Below, one piece after another: positions 27,039-36,285 of a DNA stretch of 64,000 nucleotides. The position numbers were made by a program, and so were the translations under genes. Source of the DNA: Streptomyces sp. NBC_01235 (lineage in GTDB: Bacteria; Actinomycetota; Actinomycetes; Streptomycetales; Streptomycetaceae); the NCBI RefSeq assembly GCF_035989285.1, contig NZ_CP108513.1, positions 248,001-312,000 of the forward strand, read 5' to 3'. Below the pieces are notes generated by a model. The model had not been told where the DNA came from. It saw only the letters and a list, made by a program, of their open reading frames with translations, and searched no databases. Positions within the stretch are counted from its first letter, which is position 1, and every line of letters begins with the position of its first letter.

Positions 27039-28976
27039 ATGCCCCGCACACGCTCCACCCCGCCCGCCCCGGGACCGGTCCGCCTCGGACCGGAAGCCCG
27101 TGCCGCGCTGCGCCCCGCCGCCGTCGGCATCGACACGGGTTTCTGGCACAACCGCCGTACGACGAACGCGCGCGTCTCCATCCCCCAGGGACCGGGCCTG
27201 CTGGAGTCCGCGGGGAACCTGCACAACCTGCGGCTCGCGGCAGGCACCGCCGAGGGCGAGTTCCAGGGCGCGTACCCCTTCGTCGACACGGACGTCTACA
27301 AGTGGCTGGAGGCGGCCTCCTGGCAGCTCTCCCACGGCCCGGACGGAGATGAACCCGCCGGCGAACTCGCCGACGAGGTGGCACGGATCGTCGCCCTGGT
27401 CGCCGACGCCCAGCAGTCCGACGGCTACCTCAACACCTGGTTCCAGCTGGTGAAGGAGGGCCGGCGCTACGAGGACCTGCGCTGGGGTCACGAGCTGTAC
27501 TGCGCGGGCCATCTCATCCAGGCCGCGGTCGCCCACCACCGCGCCACCGGACGCCCCGAACTCCTCGACGTGGCGGTCGGGTTCGCCGACCACATCGACT
27601 CCGTCTTCGGCCCGCCCGGCAGCGGCAGGCCCATCGACGGGATCGACGGTCACCCCGAGGTCGAGACCGCCCTGGTCGAGCTGTACCGGGAGACCGGGGA
27701 ACGCCGCTACCTGGACCTGGCCGGCTACTTCGTCGACCGCTACGGCCACGGCCTGCTCGGCGGCGAGGCCTACTGCCAGGACCGGGTCCCGCTGCGCGAG
27801 GCCACGAACGTCGAGGGGCACGCCGTACGGCAGTTGTACCTGCTGGCGGGTGCGGCCGACCTGGCGACGGAGACCGGCGACGCCGAACTGCGGGCGGCGG
27901 CCGAGCGGTTGTGGCGGGCGATGACCGCCACCAAGACCCACCTCACCGGCGGTCTCGGCGCCCATCACGACGAGGAGGACTTCGGCGACCCGTACGAGCT
28001 GCCCAACGAGCGCGCCTACTGCGAGACCTGCGCGGCGATCGCCTCGGTCCAGTGGAGCTGGCGCATGGCCCTGCTCACCGGCGAGGCCCGTTACTCCGAC
28101 CTGATCGAACGGACCCTCTACAACGGCTTCCTGGCCGGTGTCTCTCTGGACGGCGAGCGCTGGCTGTACGTCAATCCGCTCCAGGTCCGCGACGGCCACA
28201 CCGACACCGGCGGCGACCAGTCGGCCCGCCGCACCCGCTGGTTCCGCTGCGCCTGCTGCCCGCCCAACGTGATGCGGCTGCTGGCGAGCCTGGAACACTA
28301 CCTGGCCACCAGCGACGACACGGGCCTGCAGATCCACCAGTACGTCACCGGGCGCTATTGCGCCGAGGGCGTCGCCGTACGCGCCGAGACCGAGTACCCC
28401 TGGCACGGCACGGTCCGCCTCACGGTGGAGGAGACCCCCGCCGAGCGCGCCTGGACACTCTCCCTGCGCATCCCGCAGTGGTGCCGCGAGTTCCGTGTGC
28501 GCTGCGGGGAGCAGACGTACGACACGCCGGTGTCGGACGGCTGGCTGCGCCTGGAGCGCACCTGGGCGCCCGGCGACGAGGTGGTCCTGGAGCTGGGGCT
28601 CGCCCCCCGGCTGACCGCGGCCGACCCGCGGGTGGACGCCGTGCGCGGCTGTGTCGCGATCGAGCGCGGGCCGCTCGTGTACTGCCTGGAACAGGCCGAC
28701 CACCCCGGCGGCGGTCTGGACGACCTCGTCCTGGACCCGACCCGCCCGCTCGCCGTGAAGCACCGCCCGGACCTGCTCGGCGGTGTCACGACGGTCGTGG
28801 CGGCCGGCCGCCGACGCCCCGTACCCGACCGCGGCTGGTGGCCGTACACCCCCACGGACACCGGCCAGGCCCCCGAACCCGACGCCGGCGATCCCGTCGA
28901 GCTGACCGCCGTCCCCTACTACGCGTGGGCCAACCGCGAGGACGGCAGCATGCGCGTCTGGCTGCCCCTCTCCTGA
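27039..28976 (+). CDS. GH127 beta-L-arabinofuranosidase
   Basis: 645-residue enzyme without a signal peptide, so it acts inside the cell on imported oligosaccharides. The family's zinc-thiolate site is complete by alignment to known residues of Bifidobacterium HypBA1: acid/base E313 (DEEDFG), E329 and C331 (YCETC), C406 and C407 (CACCPPN), C406 being the nucleophile. The barrel also shows GYLNTWFQL and HELYCAGHLIQAA. Known members release L-arabinofuranose from beta-1,2-linked arabino-oligosaccharides of plant hydroxyproline-rich glycoproteins. First gene of an operon with three ABC transporter genes and a secreted hydrolase, under the divergent LacI gene. Confidence 0.93.
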   Translation: MPRTRSTPPAPGPVRLGPEARAALRPAAVGIDTGFWHNRRTTNARVSIPQGPGLLESAGNLHNLRLAAGTAEGEFQGAYPFVDTDVYKWLEAASWQLSHGPDGDEPAGELADEVARIVALVADAQQSDGYLNTWFQLVKEGRRYEDLRWGHELYCAGHLIQAAVAHHRATGRPELLDVAVGFADHIDSVFGPPGSGRPIDGIDGHPEVETALVELYRETGERRYLDLAGYFVDRYGHGLLGGEAYCQDRVPLREATNVEGHAVRQLYLLAGAADLATETGDAELRAAAERLWRAMTATKTHLTGGLGAHHDEEDFGDPYELPNERAYCETCAAIASVQWSWRMALLTGEARYSDLIERTLYNGFLAGVSLDGERWLYVNPLQVRDGHTDTGGDQSARRTRWFRCACCPPNVMRLLASLEHYLATSDDTGLQIHQYVTGRYCAEGVAVRAETEYPWHGTVRLTVEETPAERAWTLSLRIPQWCREFRVRCGEQTYDTPVSDGWLRLERTWAPGDEVVLELGLAPRLTAADPRVDAVRGCVAIERGPLVYCLEQADHPGGGLDDLVLDPTRPLAVKHRPDLLGGVTTVVAAGRRRPVPDRGWWPYTPTDTGQAPEPDAGDPVELTAVPYYAWANREDGSMRVWLPLS

Positions 28977-29017
28977 ACTCTCCTGCTGCGCCACTTCTAC
29001 GACAACGAGGTCACCCC

Positions 29018-30262
29018 GTGATACCGACCCGCCGCACCCTCCTCGCCGCGCTCGCCGCCGTCGGCACCCTCGCGTCGCTCACCGCCTGCTCCGGCGGCTC
29101 CGACGGCTCCACGTCCTCCGACGCCGCAGGCGGGACCTACACCTTCTGGGACCCGTACCCGCAGTTCGACGCCTCCTCCCCGTGGGGCAAGCGGGTCAGC
29201 GAGTGCGGGACCAAGGCCGCAGTCACCGTCAAGCGGACCGCGTACGACACCACCGACCTCGGCAACAAGGCGCTGCTCGCCGCCCAGCAGGGCAACGCGC
29301 CCGATGTGATGCTGGTGGACAACCCGGTCGTCTCCACGCTGGTCGAGGCGGGCATCCTCAACAAGACGAGCGACCTCGGCCTCGACACCTCGTCCGTCCA
29401 GAAGAACATCATCGGCGCGGGCACCATCGACGACGCCGCCTACGGCATCCCGATCGGCGCCAACACCCTCGCCCTCTACTACAACCAGAAGGTGCTGTCG
29501 GCGGCCGGTGTCGACCCGGCCTCGGTCAAGGACTGGAACTCCCTCACCGCGGCCCTGGAGAAGGTCAAGTCGGCCGGGAAGAAGGGCATCACCTTCTCCG
29601 CGATCGGCACGGAGGAGGGCAGCTTCCAGTTCCTGCCCTGGTTCTGGGGCGCGGGCGGCGACCTCACGAAGCTCGACTCGGCGAAGGGCGTGGCCGCGCT
29701 GTCGCTGTGGAAGGGGTGGGTGGACGACGGGCTCGCCCCCAAGGACGTCCTGCAGAACACCCAGACCACCAGCTGGCAGGAGTTCGCCACCGGTGACTAC
29801 GCGTTCGGCGAGAACGGCACCTGGCAGCTCGGCAACGCCGACAAGGCCGGTTTCCCGTACGGGATCATCAACATCCCGGCGCAGAACGGCGGTTCGGCGC
29901 CGGTGCCGACGGGCGGCGAGTTCGTCACCGTGCCCGTCCAGAAGGACACGGCGCGCTACGACGTCACCAAGAAGATCGTCACCTGTCTGACCAGCGACGC
30001 CAACCTGCTCGCCAGTGACACGACGCTCACGTACGTGGCGCCCACCGCCGCCGTCCAGGCCGAGCAGGTGAAGCAGAACCCGAAGCTCAAGCCCTGGGTG
30101 GACGCCGTCGCCGCGGCGCGCGGCCGCACGAGCGGCGGCCTGGGCACCAAGTACCCGACCATCTCCGAGCCGATGTGGACCGCGGTCCAGGCCGCGCTCT
30201 CCGGCAGCAAGAGCCCTCGGTCCGCTCTCGACACGGCCCAGTCCAGCGCGCAGAAGGGCTAG
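29018..30262 (+). CDS. sugar ABC transporter substrate-binding lipoprotein
   Basis: 414 residues from a GTG preceded by ACGAGG. The signal peptide ends in lipobox LTAC with C24 as the lipid-anchored residue; a twin arginine near the start suggests Tat export. The rest is a family-1 extracellular binding protein: TYTFWDPYPQFD strand, NAPDVMLVDNPVV, GIPIGANTLALYYN hinge segment, and aromatic residues PWFWGAGGDL lining the cleft. It captures an oligosaccharide, probably an arabinoside given the neighbouring GH127, and hands it to the two permeases downstream. Confidence 0.92.
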   Translation: MIPTRRTLLAALAAVGTLASLTACSGGSDGSTSSDAAGGTYTFWDPYPQFDASSPWGKRVSECGTKAAVTVKRTAYDTTDLGNKALLAAQQGNAPDVMLVDNPVVSTLVEAGILNKTSDLGLDTSSVQKNIIGAGTIDDAAYGIPIGANTLALYYNQKVLSAAGVDPASVKDWNSLTAALEKVKSAGKKGITFSAIGTEEGSFQFLPWFWGAGGDLTKLDSAKGVAALSLWKGWVDDGLAPKDVLQNTQTTSWQEFATGDYAFGENGTWQLGNADKAGFPYGIINIPAQNGGSAPVPTGGEFVTVPVQKDTARYDVTKKIVTCLTSDANLLASDTTLTYVAPTAAVQAEQVKQNPKLKPWVDAVAAARGRTSGGLGTKYPTISEPMWTAVQAALSGSKSPRSALDTAQSSAQKG

Positions 30263-30269
30263 GGCCGAC

Positions 30270-31235
30270 ATGACCATCGCCCGTGTCGACCGCCCTCGGC
30301 GGGCGTCGGCGGTGGTGAAGGCGAGCGGTTCCGACTCGCCGCCGCCACGTCGGCATCGACGCCGAGGCCGCCTGGCCGCGTTCGCCTTCGTCGCCCCGCT
30401 GATCGCCTACCTCGCCGCCTTCTACCTCTATCCGCTGTACCGGAACCTCGACCTGAGCCTGCGCGACTACACGGTCCGCTCCTTCGTCGCCGGCGACGCC
30501 CCGTTCACCGGCTGGGACAACTTCCAGCGGGTCCTGGACGACCCCACGTTCGGCCCGGCGTTGCGTCACACCATGGTCTTCACGTTCGTGTCGATCGCCT
30601 TCCAGTACGTCGTCGGGCTCGCCCTCGCCGTCTTCTTCAACCGGCACTTCCGCCTGGCCCCGACCCTGCGGGCCCTGTTCCTGATCCCCTGGCTGCTGCC
30701 CCTCATCGTCTCGGCGTCCACCTGGTCGTGGATGTTCAACAGCGAGTCGGGCGTGGTGAATTACTTCCTGCACCTCTTCGGGGTGGACCCGGTCGGCTGG
30801 CTCACCTCGCCCGACTGGGCGCTGACCTCGGTGATCGTCGCCAACATCTGGATCGGCATCCCCTTCAACCTGGTGATCCTCTACAGCGGCCTGCAGAACA
30901 TCCCCGCGGAGCTGTACGAGGCGGCGGCCCTGGACGGGGCGGGCGCGTGGCAGCAGTTCCGGCGCATCACCTTCCCGCTGCTGCGGCCGGTGTCGGCGAT
31001 CACGCTGCTGCTCGGGCTCGTCTACACGCTCAAGGTGTTCGACCTGATCTGGATCATGAGCAAGGGCGGGCCGGGCGACGCCTCTTCGACGCTGGCGACC
31101 TGGTCGTACCAGCTCGGCTTCGGCACGCTGCTGCCGAAGTTCGGACCCGGCGCGGCGGTCGGCAACATCCTCATCCTCATCGCGCTTGCCTTCGGGCTCC
31201 TGTACATCCGTGTCCAGAGGAGGCAGGAAGCGTGA
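30270..31235 (+). CDS. sugar ABC transporter permease (MalF type)
   Basis: 321 residues with six membrane helices. The cytoplasmic EAA loop is EAAALDGAGAWQQFRRITFP, which docks the ATPase. The N-terminal 35 residues are basic and cytosolic. It starts 8 bases after the binding-protein gene and overlaps the next permease by 4 bases. No ATPase gene is present in the locus; Streptomyces carbohydrate importers of this class usually share the MsiK ATPase encoded elsewhere. Confidence 0.94.
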   Translation: MTIARVDRPRRASAVVKASGSDSPPPRRHRRRGRLAAFAFVAPLIAYLAAFYLYPLYRNLDLSLRDYTVRSFVAGDAPFTGWDNFQRVLDDPTFGPALRHTMVFTFVSIAFQYVVGLALAVFFNRHFRLAPTLRALFLIPWLLPLIVSASTWSWMFNSESGVVNYFLHLFGVDPVGWLTSPDWALTSVIVANIWIGIPFNLVILYSGLQNIPAELYEAAALDGAGAWQQFRRITFPLLRPVSAITLLLGLVYTLKVFDLIWIMSKGGPGDASSTLATWSYQLGFGTLLPKFGPGAAVGNILILIALAFGLLYIRVQRRQEA

Positions 31236-32053
31236 AGTCCCGTACCGGATCCCGCCGTTACACCGTGATCGGGCTGGTCCTGACCGCGCTGATGCTGTTC
31301 CCGGTGTACTGGATGCTGAACGTGTCCCTCACCCCGCAGCAGGACATGCGCAAGACCCCGCCCGACCTGTTCCCGCTGCATCCGACCTTCGAGGGCTACC
31401 GGGCCGTCCTCGACGACCAGTTGCCCTATCTCGGCACCAGCCTCCTCGTCGGCCTCGGGACGGTCGCCCTCACCCTCCTGCTCGCCGCCCCGGCCGGCTA
31501 CTCGCTGGCGAAGCTCCGCCCGCGCGGCGGCGGCGCCCTCGGCCTGTTCCTGCTGGTCGCGCAGATGATTCCCGGCATCGTCATGGCGATGGGCTTCTAC
31601 GGCATCTTCCTCGACCTCGGCCTGCTCAACTCCTGGTGGGGGCTGATCGTCGCGGACTCCACCATCGCCGTGCCGTTCGGCGTCATGATCTTCACCGCGT
31701 TCATGTCGGGCATCCCCGGCGAGCTGATCGCCGCCTCCCGCATCGACGGCGCCGGCACCTTCCGCACCTTCTGGTCGATCGTCCTGCCGGTGAGCCGCAA
31801 CGCCGTCGTCACCGTCTCGCTCTTCAGCTTCCTGTGGGCCTGGTCCGACTTCGTCTTCGCCACCACCCTCGACGGCGGCGGCGATCTGAGGCCGATCACC
31901 CTCGGCATCTACAAGTACATCGGCAACAACAACCAGGAGTGGAACGCGATCATGGCCACCGCCGTCGTCGCCTCCGTGCCCGCAGCGGTCCTGCTGGTCC
32001 TCGCCCAGCGTTACGTGGCCGCGGGCGTCACCGCCGGCGCGGTCAAGGACTGA
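31232..32053 (+). CDS. sugar ABC transporter permease (MalG type)
   Basis: 273 residues from a GTG that overlaps the previous stop (GTGA), so the two permeases are translationally coupled. Six membrane helices; the EAA-type loop reads AASRIDGAGTFRTFWSIVLP. It pairs with the MalF-type subunit to form the channel for the oligosaccharide captured by the lipoprotein. Confidence 0.94.
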   Translation: MKSRTGSRRYTVIGLVLTALMLFPVYWMLNVSLTPQQDMRKTPPDLFPLHPTFEGYRAVLDDQLPYLGTSLLVGLGTVALTLLLAAPAGYSLAKLRPRGGGALGLFLLVAQMIPGIVMAMGFYGIFLDLGLLNSWWGLIVADSTIAVPFGVMIFTAFMSGIPGELIAASRIDGAGTFRTFWSIVLPVSRNAVVTVSLFSFLWAWSDFVFATTLDGGGDLRPITLGIYKYIGNNNQEWNAIMATAVVASVPAAVLLVLAQRYVAAGVTAGAVKD

Positions 32054-32093
32054 CCCTCCCCGTCCCTCTCCCTCCGTGAGGAGAACTCCCTTC

Positions 32094-33845
32094 ATGAGCC
32101 GCACCCGACCACCCCTGCCCGGACGTCTCACCGCCGCCGTCGGCGTGGCCGCCCTCGCCGCCGCCGCGCTGACCACCGCGGTCCCCGCCGACGCGACCCC
32201 GTCCTCCGCCACCATTCTGGTCGTCAACGCGAACCAGACCCTCCGATCTGTCACCCATGTCGGGACCGGCAGTCTCTACGGCCTCGCGGACAACAGCACC
32301 CCCGCCGACAGCCTGGTCACCGCGCTCAAGCCGAACACCTTCGTGCAGATGGCCCCGGGCGGCTCCCAACTGCCCAACGGGGAGCCGAAGCCCGCCGGGG
32401 ACGCCCTCGTCGTCGCGCCGAAGGCGGCCCGCGCGGGCGCCAAGGTCGTCGTACGCATGCCGGACTGGTACCCCAACTTCCCCTACAAGTGGGTGAGCTG
32501 GACCGACTGGCTGGCCGCGGTCGACAAGCAGGTCGTCTCCGTGAAGTCCTCGGGCGCGACGAACGTCAGCGCGTACGAGCTGTGGAACGAGCCCGACTGG
32601 ACCTGGGACACCGCCAACGCGGGCGCGTTCGACGCGGGGTGGGCGCGCACATTCAAGGAGGTTCGCGCCAAGGACACCACGACGCCTGTCCAGGGGCCGA
32701 GTTACTCGGCGTGGAACCAGTCGTGGATGAGTACGTTCCTCACCGACGCCAAGGCGAGCGGTACGGTCCCCGACGTCATCGCCTGGCACGAACTCCAGGG
32801 CAGCGCCGGCATCGCCGCTCACGTCGCCGCCTACCGCTCCCTGGAATCGAGCCTGGGCATCAGTCCGCGCCCGATCGCCATCGAGGAGTACGGCACCCCA
32901 GACGAGATGGGCAACTCCGGTGCCCTCATCGGCTATGCCGCCAAGTTCGAACGGACCGGGGTGCGCGACGCCGAGCTCGCCTTCTGGAACCACTACGGCA
33001 CCCTCGGCGACACCCTGACCGACACCGGCGGTTCGCCCAACGGCTCCTACTGGACGTACAAGTGGTACGGGGACATGTCCGGGAACATGCTGGTCACCAC
33101 GCCTCCCGCGCAGACCGGCATCGACGGTCTCGCCTCCCTGAACGGCGCGGGCAACCAGATCGCCGTCGTGGCCGGTGGCTGCACCGGCTCCTGCGCCGTG
33201 ACGGTCAACGGCCTGAACTCCCTGTCGGCCTTCGGCAGCACGGTCCACGTCAAGCTGGAGTACAGCCCGCACACCGGCCGCACCACCGCCTCCCCCGGCC
33301 CGATCACCATCTCCAACGCCGACTACACCGTCAGCAATGGCTCCGTCACCGTGCCCGTCATGATGAACGCCTCCGACGGCTACCACCTGGTGATCACTCC
33401 GACGGGCACCTCCACCTCGCTCGCCGGGCGCTACCAGATGACCAACAAGAACAGCGGACTCGCCCTGGACACGCTGAACGCGGGCACGGCCCAGGGCACA
33501 TCGGTCGTGCAGTCGACGTCCACGACGGGTACGGACCAGAACTGGACCCTGGTCTCCGCCGGCTCGGGCCTCTACAAGATCGTCAACCAGAAGAGCGGAC
33601 TGCTGCTGGGCATCAACAGCATGAGCACGTCCGACGGCGGCACCGCGCTGATCTGGGGTGACAACGGCACCGCCGACCACCTCTGGCAGATCGTCCCGGG
33701 CCGCGACGGCTACTACAAGATCGCCAACTACAACAGCGGTCTCCTGCTGGGCGTGAACGGCATGAGCACCTCGTCCGGCGCGCAGGTCCTGCAGTGGACC
33801 GACAACGGCACGGCGGACCACCTCTGGAAACTGACCTCGCGCTGA
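32094..33845 (+). CDS. secreted clan-A glycoside hydrolase with C-terminal ricin-type (CBM13) domain
   Basis: 583 residues with a signal peptide ending near residue 34. The catalytic barrel resembles GH39/GH5-type clan-A enzymes: acid/base E166 in YELWNEPDW and the likely nucleophile in IAIEEYG (E264 or E265). A beta-sandwich follows, and from about residue 445 a ricin-B-lectin beta-trefoil with repeated NQKSGLLLGINSMST and NYNSGLLLGVNGMST motifs and ADHLWQ/ADHLWK ends. It probably releases from plant polymers the oligosaccharides taken up by the adjacent transporter. The ATG is 8 bases after GAGGAG; last gene of the operon, followed by a terminator. Confidence 0.85.
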   Translation: MSRTRPPLPGRLTAAVGVAALAAAALTTAVPADATPSSATILVVNANQTLRSVTHVGTGSLYGLADNSTPADSLVTALKPNTFVQMAPGGSQLPNGEPKPAGDALVVAPKAARAGAKVVVRMPDWYPNFPYKWVSWTDWLAAVDKQVVSVKSSGATNVSAYELWNEPDWTWDTANAGAFDAGWARTFKEVRAKDTTTPVQGPSYSAWNQSWMSTFLTDAKASGTVPDVIAWHELQGSAGIAAHVAAYRSLESSLGISPRPIAIEEYGTPDEMGNSGALIGYAAKFERTGVRDAELAFWNHYGTLGDTLTDTGGSPNGSYWTYKWYGDMSGNMLVTTPPAQTGIDGLASLNGAGNQIAVVAGGCTGSCAVTVNGLNSLSAFGSTVHVKLEYSPHTGRTTASPGPITISNADYTVSNGSVTVPVMMNASDGYHLVITPTGTSTSLAGRYQMTNKNSGLALDTLNAGTAQGTSVVQSTSTTGTDQNWTLVSAGSGLYKIVNQKSGLLLGINSMSTSDGGTALIWGDNGTADHLWQIVPGRDGYYKIANYNSGLLLGVNGMSTSSGAQVLQWTDNGTADHLWKLTSR

Positions 33846-33855
33846 CCCGCGAACA

Positions 33856-33894
33856 CCTGTGTCCCCGGCCGATGTCGGCGGCCGGGGGCACAGG
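33856..33894 (+). terminator. terminator of the arabinoside operon
   Basis: A 16-bp stem (CCTGTGTCCCCGGCCG with its near-exact complement, one G-T pair) and a 7-base loop start 10 bases after the lectin-hydrolase stop codon. Confidence 0.7.
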
Positions 33895-33941
33895 CATGAG
33901 CCGGGGCCGGCGGAACGCGCGAGAAGCACGGCGAAAACAAG

Positions 33942-33990
33942 TAGACCGATCGTTCAATAAGCGCGACTGATTGATTGTACCGATCGGTCG
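33942..33990. promoter_or_regulatory. double operator site before the alcohol dehydrogenase gene
   Basis: Two head-to-head copies of one motif: TAGACCGATCGTTCAAT (33942-33958) and ATTGTACCGATCGGTCGAC (33974-33992 region). Each contains CCGATCG and the outer parts match the elements at 36048-36076 and 40021-40049. TTGATT at 33971-33976 could be a -35, but no good -10 follows at 17 bases. The pair faces a hydrolase terminator on the left and the dehydrogenase gene on the right. Confidence 0.5.
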
Positions 33991-34089
33991 ACGCATCCTC
34001 GGGGAGGACTCACGGGCGTACGGCATCTGCGAACTGCCCGTCGCCTGGTAGCGGTTCGCCGCTCCCCACGCATCGCCGCGTCCCCTGTA

Positions 34090-34158
34090 CCCGCACCCCG
34101 CACCCCGCACCCCGCACCCCGCACCCCGCACCCCGCACCCCGCACCCCGCACCCCGCA
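34090..34158. repeat. heptanucleotide tandem repeat (CCCGCAC)n
   Basis: The 7-base unit CCCGCAC is repeated about ten times without interruption, ending 24 bases before the alcohol dehydrogenase ATG. It lies in the untranslated leader. Slippage would change the leader length in steps of seven bases. Confidence 0.85.
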
Positions 34159-34182
34159 ACGGGAATCACCCGCATACCGACG

Positions 34183-35226
34183 ATGAAGTCCGTCCTGACC
34201 CGTGCCGAGAACGAGATCGAGGTCGTGGAGGTCGAGCGGCCCGTCGCCGGCCCCAGGGACGCGGTCGGGCGCGTCCGCGCCTGCGGCATCTGCGGTACCG
34301 ACACGTTTTTCGTGCACATGGGCGGCACCCCCTACTCCGCCGACGGCTCCGTGGTCCCCCTGCCGCTCGGCCATGAGCCGGCCGGCGAGGTCGTCGAGGT
34401 CGTCGAGGTGGGTGCCGAGGTCTCGGACCTGAAGGTCGGCGACCGGGTGGTCGTCAACCCGCAGGGCGCACCGTCCGGCATCATCGGCTGCGGCGGTGAA
34501 CTGGGCGGGATGAACGAGTATCTGCTCATCGAGGACGCCGAACTCGGCAGGAGCGTGGCGGTGTTCCCGGACTCGCTGCCCTTCGACGTCGCCGCGCTCA
34601 ACGAACCCATGGCGGTGGCCCGGCACTGCGTCAACCGGTCCGGGGCCGGGCCCAGGGACAAGGTCGTCGTCTTCGGCGCCGGTCCCATCGGCCTGGGGGC
34701 AACGATCTGGCTGAAGCTGCGCGGGGTCGAACACGTGGTCGTCGCCGACGTCCTCCCCGAACGGCTGCGGCTCGCACTGGCCGTCGGCGCCGACGCAGTC
34801 ATCGACTCCGCCACCGAGGACATCACCGCCCGTCTCGTCGAACTCCACGGCCCCGGCGCCAACGCCCTCGGCCAGACCCGCGCCGGCACCGACATCTACA
34901 TCGACGCCGCCGGTGTTCCCGCCGTCTTCCACACCGCCGTCGACTCCGCCAAGTGGAAGGCGAAGCTGGTGATGGTCGCCGTCCAGAAACCCTCCGACAC
35001 CATCGATCTGGGCGGCATGCTCCGCAGCGAACTCACGCTCATCGCCTCCCAGGGCTACCCGACCGAGATCTTCGAGGTCACCGCCGAGATCGCCGAACAC
35101 CAGGAACGGTTCGCCCGACTCATCAGCCACCGCGTGCCGTTCTCCGAGGTCGCGCGGGCCTTCGAACTGGCCCTGACCCCCGGAGCGGCGGAGAAGGTCG
35201 TGGTCACCTTCGACGGCCGGGAGTAG
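34183..35226 (+). CDS. medium-chain zinc-dependent alcohol/sugar dehydrogenase
   Basis: 347-residue NAD(P)-dependent dehydrogenase. The catalytic zinc ligands are C37 or C34 in CGICGTD and the H64-E65 pair in GHEPAGEV; the Rossmann motif is VVFGAGPIGLG. The four-cysteine structural zinc lobe of classical alcohol dehydrogenases is absent, since only one cysteine is found in that loop (IIGCGGELGG). This is closer to polyol or threonine-type dehydrogenases. Shared operator elements link it with the MFS and P450 genes to the right, so a role in oxidising an intermediate of the catabolic island is plausible. The ribosome site is weak. Confidence 0.87.
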   Translation: MKSVLTRAENEIEVVEVERPVAGPRDAVGRVRACGICGTDTFFVHMGGTPYSADGSVVPLPLGHEPAGEVVEVVEVGAEVSDLKVGDRVVVNPQGAPSGIIGCGGELGGMNEYLLIEDAELGRSVAVFPDSLPFDVAALNEPMAVARHCVNRSGAGPRDKVVVFGAGPIGLGATIWLKLRGVEHVVVADVLPERLRLALAVGADAVIDSATEDITARLVELHGPGANALGQTRAGTDIYIDAAGVPAVFHTAVDSAKWKAKLVMVAVQKPSDTIDLGGMLRSELTLIASQGYPTEIFEVTAEIAEHQERFARLISHRVPFSEVARAFELALTPGAAEKVVVTFDGRE

Positions 35227-36047
35227 CACAGCAGGGGTTGGCCGGACGACGCGGCCGACGTGCCGGCGCACGATCGTCACCATGCGGTGCGCTCCCTCCG
35301 GTACGCCGCCCAGCGCATGCCGGCCCAGGGCATGCGGCGGAGGGGGACTGCGCGGCGGTGTCGAGCACGACGCCGCCGACCGCTGCGGGCGACAGCCCGT
35401 ATCCGGGCCGCGATCAGCTGACGCAATGCGGCATCGCCGGAGTCCGGCCAGGTCGATTACGGCGTCGTCGGTGTCCGCGTCGGAGGCCCAGTACCCGCCG
35501 CGTCGACCCAGCTGGGTGCCGATGGCGTGCGGCAGATCCGGCACGAGCCCCTCGGCACGCGACCTGGCCGGGAGGCCGCTCGCGCCTGGAGAGCCGGCGG
35601 TGAGGAACACGACGTCCGCGACGATCCGTATCCGGCGCCCTTCTCGGCGCGCCGAACCCATCGCGGGGCGGAAGTGATGGCTGCCCCGGCCGCGCCGACG
35701 GCGACGCAGTCCTCGGCGTCGGGCCCCACGAGGAGCAACGCGCACGAGCCCTGACGGTGGGCGCCGGCTGCGGCGGCGGTGTGACCTCGTCGCGGCTCGC
35801 CCGGGCCGGAGCGCCGCGGTGCCGGAGCGCGGGCAGCGCCGCCCCACGGGCCGGTGTCGTCCGGGGCGACCAGCACCTGGTTCCCGGACACGAACTGAAC
35901 TCCGCGTTCCCACTCAGCGGGACACAAGCCGGACCGCGGGCCGCTGGACAGCCCGGCGGCGACGCGGTGAATGCGCTGGTCACAGGGGTGTCAGGAGCCG
36001 TCGCGCGAGGGCTGACGCCGGCCGGGTCTCTATTTCCGCCCAACTCA
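35227..36047. other. gene-poor stretch, possible decayed gene on the minus strand
   Basis: No intact gene in about 820 bases. On the minus strand, protein-like pieces occur in three different frames in order: NQVLVAPDDTGPWGG (near 35880), ALLLVGPDAEDCVAVGAAGA (near 35730), IRIVADVVFLTAGSPGASG (near 35610), YWASDADTDDAVIDLAGL (near 35480) and GLSPAAVGGVVLDTAAQ (near 35380). That pattern suits one gene carrying several frameshifts, but I cannot name the family. Confidence 0.3.
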
Positions 36048-36076
36048 TTGATTGTACCGACCGTTAGGTCTACTTT
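36048..36076 (+). promoter_or_regulatory. promoter-operator module of the MFS gene
   Basis: TTGATT (36048-36053) and TACTTT (36071-36076) with a 17-base spacer form a promoter. The spacer GTACCGACCGTTAGGTC carries the repeated operator motif. Together with the flanks it is nearly identical to the element before the P450 operon (40049-40021). A repressor bound in the spacer would block polymerase. Confidence 0.65.
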
Positions 36077-36285
36077 ACCCGGGCAGCCACACCGAGCTGC
36101 GAACGAGAGACACGCATGCCCGCGATCGTGATCGCCAAGTGCCGGGCCCGGGTCCCGCATTTCCCGGACCGGCACCCGCTCGGGCCGGCGCGACCGGCAC
36201 ATCCCGGTCACGCTCCGGCCGTCCCCCTCCGCCGCCCGGACCAGAGCCGCCCTCTGGACCTCCGCTCACCCACGGAAGGCCGCCG

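Noticed and set aside
34090..34158. CRISPR-like array
   Set aside because: The repeat unit is seven bases with no spacers, so it is a simple tandem repeat.
33613..35913. 766-codon minus-strand frame across the alcohol dehydrogenase gene
   Set aside because: It translates the CCCGCAC repeat and the dehydrogenase complement; only short pieces beyond 35300 look protein-like.
36116..36285. Small plus-strand ORF starting MPAIVIAKCRAR in the MFS leader
   Set aside because: No ribosome site and it turns into proline/arginine-rich sequence in a few codons; probably untranslated leader.
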